Below are positions 1 to 5,502 of a DNA stretch of 5,502 bases, piece by piece (position 1 is the first letter of the stretch; each line of letters opens with the position of its first letter). Below the pieces are notes generated by a model. That model searched no databases, was not told the origin of the DNA, and was given only the letters and a program-made list of their open reading frames with translations. The translations under genes and the position numbers were made by a program. The stretch comes from Candidatus Bipolaricaulota bacterium (GTDB lineage Bacteria; Bipolaricaulota; Bipolaricaulia; UBA7950; UBA9294), in NCBI GenBank assembly GCA_020350845.1, contig CP070725.1, positions 1,701,800 to 1,707,301 of the forward strand, given 5' to 3'.

Positions 1-1228
1 CCTCCGGGTCCCGCTCCTTGGGATTGTCCGCCGTGAGGACGACATGGTCCGCGAGCCGGCCGGCGACCGCCCCCATCGCCTCGCACAGCCCGTGCTCCTC
101 GTCCCCCGGGCAGCCGAAGACCGCCACAAGACGCCGTGCCTCGGCGCGAAGGATCCCGAGCGCTTCCTCGAGCGCGCCCGGCGTGTGGGCGAAGTCGACG
201 ATCACCTCGGCGCCTTCCGCGCTGCGGAATCGCTCCCACCGTCCCGGGATCGACCATGGGGGCGCGAGTCGCTTCACCACGGAGTCGAGCTCTAACCCGC
301 CGAGTGCCGCCGCCGCCGCCGCCGCGAGGGCGTTGCGCACGTTGTGGCGCCCGGGCAGGGGGAGAACGAGATCACGTTGCTCGGCTCCGCGGTGGAGCCG
401 AAAGCGCGTGTGACGAGAATCAGAGACGATGTGCGATGCCCGCCAGTCGGCGCGCTCCAGTCCGAACGACGTCGTCGCGCAGCGACAGGCACGGGCGACG
501 CTTCGCACGCGGCGGTCGTCCGCGTTGAGAACCGCCGTCGATCCGGGATCGAGGGCGCGGAAGAGCCCCAGCTTCGCGTCGAAGTAGCGGTCCACGCCGC
601 CGTGGAAGCCCTCGTGCCCCGAACCGAAGCCGGTGTAGATGGCGACGTCGAAGTGGACGCCGTGAACCCGTCGCTGCGAGATCCCCGCGGAGGACGCCTC
701 GATGATCATCGCCCCCCGCCCCGCCTGGAGGGACTCCGCGGCGAGGCGCTGAACGGCGAGTGCCGAGGGCGTCGTCACAGCAGGCAGATCGCGTGCCCGA
801 TTGGAGACGGTCCCGACTACCGTGCACCGCTCCTCCCCCAGCAGCCGCGCGAGCAGATGACAGGTCGTCGTCTTGCCGTTCGTTCCCGTGACCCCCACGG
901 CGAACAACGACCGCGTCGCATCTCCGTGTGCGATCGCCGCGAGCCGCGCCAGCGCCACCCGCGCGTCCTCGACGATCAGTGTCGGGACGGATCGATCGGA
1001 GTCGGCATCGCTTGCCGCGCGCTCGCGGACCACGGCCACCGCGCCGCCGCGAACGGCATCCGCGATGTACGTCGCACCGTCCGCCCGGGTGCCGGGGATT
1101 GCCACGAACAGGTCTCCCGCGTGCACTGCACGTGAGTCTTCGGCGATCCCGCTGACGATGACCCCGTCGGCATCCGCCGGGGGATCACAGCGTAGCGCCC
1201 GCGCGAGGGTCCCCAGCGACTGTCTCAT
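1..1228 (-). CDS. murE: MurE-type Mur ligase, divergent in substrate-recognition motifs; 3' end cut off by the window
   Basis: Mur ligases join an amino acid to the growing UDP-MurNAc peptide in the cytoplasm using ATP; MurE adds the third residue (meso-diaminopimelate or lysine). The first 409 residues are visible; MurE is usually about 480-500, so part of the C-terminal domain is missing. The N-terminal domain has the MurE pattern: GIAEDSR at about 30, then GDLFVAIPG. The P-loop GVTGTNGKTTT is at 112-122 with K119. Residues invariant across Mur ligases are present: E177 (EASS), H205, N296 and N299 (HNxxN), R330 (GRWE), D345 (VDFAHTP). K219 (FDAK) fits the carbamylated lysine. Odd points: TGFGSGH (199-205) replaces the usual TNxxxDH, GCPGDEEHGLCE (372-383) replaces GCGGDRDxGKRP, and DNPK (401-404) replaces DNPR. 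The ATG at 1228 follows a purine-rich GGATGGGG and gives a normal MurE N-terminus; it overlaps the methyltransferase by 44 bases. The family is clear, but the amino acid added is uncertain and a non-canonical paralogue is possible. Confidence 0.85.
   Translation of the reverse strand, partial: MRQSLGTLARALRCDPPADADGVIVSGIAEDSRAVHAGDLFVAIPGTRADGATYIADAVRGGAVAVVRERAASDADSDRSVPTLIVEDARVALARLAAIAHGDATRSLFAVGVTGTNGKTTTCHLLARLLGEERCTVVGTVSNRARDLPAVTTPSALAVQRLAAESLQAGRGAMIIEASSAGISQRRVHGVHFDVAIYTGFGSGHEGFHGGVDRYFDAKLGLFRALDPGSTAVLNADDRRVRSVARACRCATTSFGLERADWRASHIVSDSRHTRFRLHRGAEQRDLVLPLPGRHNVRNALAAAAAAALGGLELDSVVKRLAPPWSIPGRWERFRSAEGAEVIVDFAHTPGALEEALGILRAEARRLVAVFGCPGDEEHGLCEAMGAVAGRLADHVVLTADNPKERDPE
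306..323. repeat. (GCC)6 trinucleotide run inside the Mur ligase gene
   Basis: Six perfect GCC units on the plus strand read as GCG-type alanine codons on the coding strand. They give a stretch of six alanines at about residues 302-307, just after the HNxxN motif (296-299). Helical alanine/leucine-rich sequence is normal at this place in MurE, so slippage would change helix length without a frameshift. Confidence 0.7.
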
Positions 1229-1745
1229 CGCACCCCATCCGATACAGATACAGCGGGTAGCCGGCCACGCCCTCCCCGACCTCCTCCGGTGTCCAGCCCC
1301 AGATCGGATGGTAGTAGGAGATCACCCGCGAACCCGGCTTCATCTCCCGCTTGAGTCGATCTTGGAGCTTGAGGTTCGCCGTCGGCGAGAGGAAGAGCAC
1401 GACGACATCGGCCTGCGACACATCGGCGCGATACATGTCTCCGCGGCGGATCTCGGCGCTTCCCCGAAGCCCCGACAAGCGAATCCAGAGCCGACCCCAC
1501 AGGACACGCAGCGGATCGATCTCGACACCCACGCCTCGGGCGCCGAACTCGCGTGCCGCCGAGACCACGAAGCGGCCGTCGCCGCAGCCGAGATCGACCA
1601 CGGTCTCGCCGTCTTTCACCCCGGCGAGAAAGAGCATCCGTCGCACCGTCCTGCGATCGGTCGGCTGCCAGAGGACGTCGAGCGAGAGATTCCACAGAAC
1701 CCAGGACGTCGTGAGGACGCCGAGCGCGATCCAGACGTAGAGCAC
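1185..1745 (-). CDS. Small membrane-anchored class I SAM-dependent methyltransferase, FAM173/ATPSCKMT-like
   Basis: A 186-residue protein with a hydrophobic N-terminal segment (about residues 2-26), probably a single membrane anchor, followed by a minimal Rossmann-fold methyltransferase domain. SAM-binding motif I is DLGCGDGR (51-58), the acidic end of strand 2 is GVEID (73-77), and the strand 4 region is ADVVVLFLSP (112-121). A leader WQPT (26-29) precedes the domain. The order of anchor, P-T leader, D-L-G-x-G-D-G-R, V-x-x-F-L-x-P and later GSRVISYYHP (138-147) resembles the FAM173 family, whose human member ATPSCKMT methylates a lysine of ATP synthase subunit c. The equivalent of the D-L-W-K segment after strand 3 reads GDMYR (102-106). 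Family resemblance is from memory and the substrate is unknown. The GTG start at 1745 is supported by GGGAGGAGG just upstream. Its last 13 or so codons overlap the Mur ligase start, suggesting coupled translation. Confidence 0.85.
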   Translation of the reverse strand: MLYVWIALGVLTTSWVLWNLSLDVLWQPTDRRTVRRMLFLAGVKDGETVVDLGCGDGRFVVSAAREFGARGVGVEIDPLRVLWGRLWIRLSGLRGSAEIRRGDMYRADVSQADVVVLFLSPTANLKLQDRLKREMKPGSRVISYYHPIWGWTPEEVGEGVAGYPLYLYRMGCDETVAGDPRAGATL

Positions 1746-1746
1746 T

Positions 1747-1780
1747 AGCCTCCTCCCATCGATGGAAGGCTTGGGAGGCT
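1747..1780 (-). promoter_or_regulatory. Strong ribosome binding site of the methyltransferase within a 7-bp inverted repeat
   Basis: On the coding strand GGGAGGAGG (1757-1749) lies 3-6 bases before the GTG start at 1745, a very strong Shine-Dalgarno sequence. The 3' part, GGAGGCT (1753-1747), is exactly complementary to AGCCTCC (1780-1774), and a perfect palindrome CCATCGATGG (1756-1765) sits in the loop. In the message this hairpin could hide the ribosome binding site. The ribosome binding site itself is secure; a regulatory role of the hairpin is inference. It has no U-run, so it is not a good terminator for gyrB. Confidence 0.55.
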
Positions 1781-1813
1781 CCGTGGAAGCGCAGCATCGA
1801 CCGTCATCCCGAC

Positions 1814-3700
1814 CTAAATGTCGAGCGACGTGGTGCGGTCGCTGTTCTCCCAGATGAAGTCACGGCGCAGGCTGACATCGCTTCCCATGAGCACGGAGAA
1901 GACCTCGTCCGCCTCGAGGGCATCGCGGATCTCGACGCGCTTCAGGATGCGGTTCTCGGGGTCCATCGTCGTCTCCCACAGCTCCCGCGGGTTCATCTCT
2001 CCCAACCCCTTGAACCGCTTGACGGTGAGCTTCCCGTTGTGCTCGCCACGGATCCTCGCCAGCTCCGCGTCGTCGAACGCGTAGGTCACCTTCCTACCCG
2101 ACTTCACTTGGTAGAGCGGTGGCTTGGCGATGTACACGTTGCCGCGTTCGACGAGGCCACGGAGGAAGCGGTAGAAGAAGGTCAGCAGCAGCGTGCAGAT
2201 ATGCGCCCCGTCGATGTCGGCGTCGGCCATGATGATCAGCTTGTGGTAACGCAGCCGCTCGGGGTCGAACTCGTCGCGGATCCCGGTGCCCACCGCCGTG
2301 ATGATCGAACGGATCTCAGCGTTGTCGAGGAGTTTCGCGAGCCGCGCCTTCTCCACGTTCAGGACCTTGCCGCGAAGCGGGAGGATCGCCTGGAAGGCAC
2401 GGTCACGCCCCTGCTTCGCGCTCCCGCCGGCGGAGTCTCCCTCGACGATGAACAGCTCGCTCTCGGCGGGGTCGGTCGACGAGCAATCGGCGAGCTTCCC
2501 CGGCAGCGCGAGCGAGGAGAGCGCCCCCTTGCGCCGGACCATCTTCCGTGCCTTCGCCGCCGCCATCCGCGCACGTCCTGCCTGAACTGACTTCTCGATG
2601 ATCGCACGAGCCTCGGCGGTCTTCTTCGAGAAGTAGACGGCGAGCTCCTCCTGGATCACCGTCGTGACGAGACTCGTCACCTCGGGATTGCCGAGCTTCG
2701 TCTTGGTCTGGCCCTCGAACTCCGGATTCGGGATCTTGACGCTGATGATCGCGACCAGCCCCTCACGGACGTCCTCACCGCGCATGTTCGGGTCGTCCTT
2801 GCGAAGCATCTTCTTCTCCCGACCGAAGTCGTTGAGGAACTTCGTCAGCGAGCTCTTGAAGCCGGTGAGGTGCGTTCCCCCGTCCACGGTGTTGATGTTG
2901 TTGGCGAACGCAAAGATCGACTCGTCGTAGCCTTCGGTGAACTGCATCGCGATCTCGAGTGCAGTCCCGTTCTGCTCGCCCTGGATGTAGATCGGCTTGG
3001 GGTGGATCGGATCGCGGCCCGACGCGAGCTCCTTGACGAACGACACGATCCCGCCCTTGTGCTGGTAGCGTCGCGTCACGCCCGACGCCTCGTTCTCGAG
3101 CACGATCAGGAGGCCGCCGTTCAGATAGGAGAGCTCCTTCAGTCGATGGGAGAGCTTGTTCAGGCTGTAGGCGATCTCGCCGAAGATCTCCTCGTCGGGG
3201 AGGAAGGTGATCTTCGTCCCCGTCTTCTTCGAGGCCCCCACCTCTTCGATCTCGGTCAGCTTCAGCCCGCGTGAGAACTCCTGGCGATAGGTCTTGCCGT
3301 TGCGCCAGACCTCGACCGCCATGTGCTCGGAGAGCGCGTTGACGACCGAGACCCCAACACCGTGCAGACCCCCGCTGACGTGGTAGCTCTTGTTGTCGAA
3401 CTTCCCGCCGGCGTGGAGTGTCGTCATCACCAGCTCGACTGCGGGAATCCCGGTCTCCTTGTGGATTCCGACTGGCATACCCCGCCCGTCGTCGACGACC
3501 GTGACGCGGTTGTCCGCATGCACGGTGACGTGGATCTCGCTGCAGTGCCCGGCGAGCGCCTCATCGATGCTGTTGTCGACCACCTCTTCGACGAGGTGCA
3601 TGAGGCCGCTCTGCCCGGTGCTCCCGACGTACATCCCGGGCCGAACGCGTACCGCCTCGAGATCCTCGAGGACCTTGATTTGATCCGCTTCGTAGACCAT
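1814..3700 (-). CDS. gyrB: DNA gyrase subunit B
   Basis: This is the ATPase subunit of the A2B2 type II topoisomerase that negatively supercoils DNA. The 628 residues match the usual length of GyrB lacking the E. coli-type insertion. GHKL ATPase domain: E39 as catalytic base and N43 in VEEVVDN, D70 and GRG at 72-74, HAGGKF at 96-101, the ATP lid GGLHGVGVS at 110-118. The transducer domain carries QTKTKLG (331-337) with the ATP-sensing K335. TOPRIM: EGDSAGG from E420, PLRGK (441-445), and the metal-binding triad D493, D495, D497 in DADID. The C-terminal tail has FKGLGEMN (563-570) and ends in SLDI. EGDSAGGSAKQGRDR and the QTKTKLG context favour GyrB over ParE. The ATG at 3700 is chosen over an in-frame ATG at 3748 because it starts exactly at the family N-terminus, has GGTGGTGA upstream, and the longer start would lie upstream of the promoter. 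No recF, dnaN or dnaA is adjacent. Confidence 0.97.
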   Translation of the reverse strand: MVYEADQIKVLEDLEAVRVRPGMYVGSTGQSGLMHLVEEVVDNSIDEALAGHCSEIHVTVHADNRVTVVDDGRGMPVGIHKETGIPAVELVMTTLHAGGKFDNKSYHVSGGLHGVGVSVVNALSEHMAVEVWRNGKTYRQEFSRGLKLTEIEEVGASKKTGTKITFLPDEEIFGEIAYSLNKLSHRLKELSYLNGGLLIVLENEASGVTRRYQHKGGIVSFVKELASGRDPIHPKPIYIQGEQNGTALEIAMQFTEGYDESIFAFANNINTVDGGTHLTGFKSSLTKFLNDFGREKKMLRKDDPNMRGEDVREGLVAIISVKIPNPEFEGQTKTKLGNPEVTSLVTTVIQEELAVYFSKKTAEARAIIEKSVQAGRARMAAAKARKMVRRKGALSSLALPGKLADCSSTDPAESELFIVEGDSAGGSAKQGRDRAFQAILPLRGKVLNVEKARLAKLLDNAEIRSIITAVGTGIRDEFDPERLRYHKLIIMADADIDGAHICTLLLTFFYRFLRGLVERGNVYIAKPPLYQVKSGRKVTYAFDDAELARIRGEHNGKLTVKRFKGLGEMNPRELWETTMDPENRILKRVEIRDALEADEVFSVLMGSDVSLRRDFIWENSDRTTSLDI

Positions 3701-3701
3701 C

Positions 3702-3709
3702 TCACCACC
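3702..3709 (-). promoter_or_regulatory. Ribosome binding site of gyrB
   Basis: GGTGGTGA on the coding strand matches 7 of 8 bases of GGAGGTGA, with its core about 5 bases before the ATG at 3700. This site decides the gyrB start in favour of 3700. Confidence 0.65.
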
Positions 3710-3716
3710 CACAGAG

Positions 3717-3745
3717 ATTATACCAAACCGCTGTTGGGATGTCCA
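3717..3745 (-). promoter_or_regulatory. Sigma-70-type promoter of gyrB
   Basis: Read on the minus strand, TGGACA (3745-3740, 5 of 6 to TTGACA) is followed after exactly 17 bases by a perfect TATAAT (3722-3717). The expected transcription start, 5-7 bases downstream, is G3712 or G3710, giving a leader of about 10-12 bases that is almost entirely the ribosome binding site. An AT-rich consensus hexamer at this spacing stands out against the GC-rich background. gyrB promoters in other bacteria often respond to relaxation of supercoiling; nothing here proves that for this one. Confidence 0.8.
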
Positions 3746-3784
3746 CAAGGTCCGATTTCGTCCGGCTCGGAGGAGCGCCCGCTA

Positions 3785-3816
3785 CTGCGCCGCGAAGAGG
3801 GCGTCAAATCGCGCAG
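3785..3816 (-). other. GC-rich hairpin between the AOR gene and gyrB
   Basis: On the coding strand CTGCGCGA (3816-3809) can pair with TCGC and GCAG across a 3-base bulge, leaving a loop of about 13 bases. It lies about 45 bases after the AOR stop and before the gyrB promoter, where a terminator would be expected. No T-run follows the 3' arm, so an intrinsic terminator is not supported; it could be an mRNA 3' end stabiliser or chance structure in GC-rich DNA. Apart from this and the promoter, the 159-base gap shows nothing else recognisable. Confidence 0.3.
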
Positions 3817-3859
3817 GAGAAGACCCTAGCATAGCGGTGGAATCCCTCAGTTCAGACAG

Positions 3860-5502
3860 CTACTGCTGGTCGCGTACGACATCGAGGACCTCGGGGAGAT
3901 CCATCGACAATCGCTGCAGTGTCTCCACGGTGGGAACCCCGTCCGCCGTCCAGCCGCGGCGCTTGTAGACGGCGTCGATCAGCAGTTCGTACTGCGCCTC
4001 CCTGTGGGCGCGCAGCCGCGCCACCTTGTCCGCCGTGCCCAGCCCCTCGATCTCGATCCCGAGATCCTCGAGCTGTCGATCGTATCGCTCGGCGCGCGAG
4101 AGGTACTCCTCCTCGGTCACCGGCCCCATCGATCGGTAGGGGATCGCGTCGTCCTTCCTGCGTCCGGCGCCCATCCGCAGGTTGAAGACGCGCTGGAACG
4201 TGTACACCCGCTCGGACATGGTGATCAGATCGTCGGGAGTGACCTCGATCCCAGTGACCGCGGCGTACAGCTCGCAGTAGTTGCGGACATGCTCGGGAAC
4301 CTTCGCCGGCTCGTCGGTCTCCGCGTTGTCCGCGGGCTCGACATCGTTCCACGGGAGCTTGCACATCCCCACGAGCCCGAACCAGGTGCGCCACATCGGG
4401 AAGTAGTGCAGCGCCACGGCCTTGTCTTCGAAGGTCGGGATCTGGTTGTTCACCATGTCCATGAAGATCAGCCACGCCTCGTCGTGTTGCGGTCCCTTGA
4501 GCGCGAGGCCGTAGCCGCCCTGCATCGCGAGCGACTCCTTGGTCACATACTCCGAGTACTCCAGCCCCTTAGCCTCCATCCCGATCGCATCGAGGAAGCC
4601 ACGATCGGCGCCCAAGTCACGGGCGAAGCGCTCCTTCATGCGGCGGATCCCCTGACCGGCGATCGCCCCGAAGCCCTCCCCGCGGGCCATCGGGTGGAGG
4701 ATCTCGAGCGCCTCGTCTCCTCGTCCGAAGGAGAGGTCGAGCCCGCCGGTCTCCTCGGGCGTGAGGATACCCGCCTCGAAGCACTCCATGACGAACGCAA
4801 GCGACGTGCAGAACGAGATCGTGTCGATCCCGTACGTGTCGCAATAGAAGTTCATCTCGAGGACGAAGTCGGGATCGTAGACCCCGAGGTTCGACGCGCC
4901 GCCCACCGTCTCATACTCAGGGCCGTCTACGAGGACGGCCTGTCCGGTGTACGGCCCGGTTCGCGGCACGAAGCCGTCGACGCCGTGGGAACACGACATC
5001 GTGCACCCGAGCCAGCAGCCGTCGGGCATCCCCTGGCCGAATCGCTCCCGCCAGACGGGGGAAGCGATCCGGTCGGCGTGCTCGTGGCATCCGAAGCGGA
5101 AGTTGTGCGTCGGCAACAGGTCGTACTCGTTCATGATCTCCACGAGATGCGCCGTGCCCACGCGCCGCATGTCGCACTGGCTAGCGTCGAGCGCGAAGAT
5201 CTCGTCGTTGATCCGCTTCCCCGCGCGCTGCAGGCGTTCCAAGTCCACAGGGCCATTCCCGTCCGGCCGCACGCCGGTGTACTTCACCACCACGGCGGCG
5301 AGCCCCTTGTCGCGGAAGACCGACCCGATTCCTCCCCGGCCCGCCTGCTTCACGCGGACGGCACCCCGCTTGAGATCGAAGAAGCTGAAGTTGAGGCAGC
5401 CCATCCGCGTGTGCTTCGCCCCCGACCCCGCCGTAACCGTGGCAATCGCTGCCCGCGCCTTGCTGTTTTCGGAATCGGCGAAACGCTTGGTCAGCTCTTC
5501 CG
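3860..5502 (-). CDS. Aldehyde:ferredoxin oxidoreductase (AOR) family tungstoenzyme, 5' end cut off by the window
   Basis: AOR-family enzymes oxidise aldehydes (or carry out related two-electron carbon chemistry) in the cytoplasm with a tungsten bis-pterin centre and one [4Fe-4S] cluster, passing electrons to ferredoxin. The frame stays open to the window edge; 546 residues are visible. An ATG at 5404 falls inside a conserved region and is not the start, so roughly 80-150 N-terminal residues are missing. Numbering from that ATG: AGRGGIGSVF (21-30) is the family's cofactor-domain glycine-rich motif; cluster ligands are C130, C134, C138 and probably C348 (GMCKLPW); GPEYET (161-166) matches the active-site segment with the glutamate, and H307 (PQHDEAW) is a candidate for the catalytic histidine. 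The tail RRGWTADGVPT (482-492) is typical. Odd: the cluster motif is CX3CX3C instead of the usual CX2CX3C. No ferredoxin-like partner or cofactor gene is visible downstream. The physiological substrate cannot be assigned. Confidence 0.92.
   Translation of the reverse strand, partial: EELTKRFADSENSKARAAIATVTAGSGAKHTRMGCLNFSFFDLKRGAVRVKQAGRGGIGSVFRDKGLAAVVVKYTGVRPDGNGPVDLERLQRAGKRINDEIFALDASQCDMRRVGTAHLVEIMNEYDLLPTHNFRFGCHEHADRIASPVWRERFGQGMPDGCWLGCTMSCSHGVDGFVPRTGPYTGQAVLVDGPEYETVGGASNLGVYDPDFVLEMNFYCDTYGIDTISFCTSLAFVMECFEAGILTPEETGGLDLSFGRGDEALEILHPMARGEGFGAIAGQGIRRMKERFARDLGADRGFLDAIGMEAKGLEYSEYVTKESLAMQGGYGLALKGPQHDEAWLIFMDMVNNQIPTFEDKAVALHYFPMWRTWFGLVGMCKLPWNDVEPADNAETDEPAKVPEHVRNYCELYAAVTGIEVTPDDLITMSERVYTFQRVFNLRMGAGRRKDDAIPYRSMGPVTEEEYLSRAERYDRQLEDLGIEIEGLGTADKVARLRAHREAQYELLIDAVYKRRGWTADGVPTVETLQRLSMDLPEVLDVVRDQQ

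Noticed and set aside
873..1748. Long plus-strand open frame of 291 codons opposite the methyltransferase and Mur ligase
   Set aside because: It is antisense to two genes with clear family motifs, its translation is arginine/proline/serine-rich low-complexity sequence typical of GC-rich shadow frames, and no domain is recognisable. The same holds for the plus-strand frames at 344-1135, 2039-2590, 2870-3274 and 3323-3829.
1225..1797. Minus-strand 190-codon frame overlapping the methyltransferase
   Set aside because: Composition is shadow-like, while the alternative frame has DLGCGDGR and a strong ribosome binding site.
1814..3700. ParE (topoisomerase IV) in place of GyrB
   Set aside because: Length, the EGDSAGGSAKQGRDR and QTKTKLG contexts and the ending SLDI all fit GyrB better, although in a genome lacking ParE the enzyme could serve both roles.
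3701..3748. Start of gyrB at the upstream in-frame ATG (3748)
   Set aside because: The extra 16 residues do not resemble any GyrB N-terminus, and the ATG lies upstream of the -35 and -10 boxes of the likely promoter.
3738..3750. DnaA-box-like sequence ATGTCCACA near the gyrB -35 box
   Set aside because: Only 7 of 9 bases match TTATCCACA, it is a single copy and overlaps the -35 element, and there is no AT-rich unwinding region or dnaA/dnaN nearby, so an origin is not supported.
3785..3816. Intrinsic terminator for the AOR gene
   Set aside because: A stem can form, but it has a bulge and no T-run follows; kept only as a low-confidence hairpin.
3852..4475. Minus-strand 207-codon frame within the AOR gene
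   Set aside because: It is a shifted frame of the AOR coding region with arginine/glycine-rich composition; the AOR frame carries the conserved motifs through the same stretch.
5402..5404. ATG at 5404 as the true start of the AOR protein
   Set aside because: The frame remains open upstream to the window edge with plausible protein sequence, and AOR proteins have a further N-terminal domain region before the AGRGG motif.

Overview
The window is a compact, GC-rich bacterial chromosome segment. Four protein-coding genes all lie on the minus strand, so transcription runs from position 5502 towards 1. The order of transcription is: an aldehyde:ferredoxin oxidoreductase (AOR) family tungstoenzyme (5' end beyond the window), gyrB (complete), a small membrane-anchored class I methyltransferase (complete), and a MurE-type Mur ligase (3' end beyond the window). 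No RNA genes, insertion sequences, CRISPR arrays or phage-like genes were seen, and no gap between genes exceeds about 160 bases.

Organism: GyrB and a MurE-family enzyme mark it as a bacterium with a peptidoglycan pathway. An AOR-family enzyme needs a tungsten (or molybdenum) pterin cofactor and low-potential ferredoxin chemistry, so an anaerobic or facultative lifestyle is likely. Proteins alone do not fix the phylum. The GyrB is of the roughly 630-residue type without the large E. coli-type insertion.

Layout: 5502-3860 holds the C-terminal 546 or so residues of the AOR. A gap of 159 bases (3859-3701) follows, with a GC-rich hairpin and a near-consensus sigma-70 promoter (TGGACA, 17 bases, TATAAT) that would start a gyrB message with a leader of only about 10 bases. 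gyrB spans 3700-1814. After a 68-base gap with a strong ribosome binding site inside an inverted repeat comes the methyltransferase (1745-1185). The Mur ligase starts inside the end of the methyltransferase (44-base overlap) and runs off the window at position 1. No convincing terminator separates gyrB from the two downstream genes, so gyrB, the methyltransferase and the Mur ligase may share a transcript from the gyrB promoter.

Most worth following up: the Mur ligase keeps the ATP-binding and general catalytic residues of the family but has lost or changed residues that MurE uses to recognise the incoming amino acid (DNPR is DNPK, and the GGDRD...KRP segment is rewritten) and the normally conserved N-x3-D-H loop. 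It is translationally overlapped by a methyltransferase resembling the FAM173/ATPSCKMT type. The pair could be an altered cell-wall precursor ligase with an unassigned membrane methyltransferase. This is inference from sequence only.
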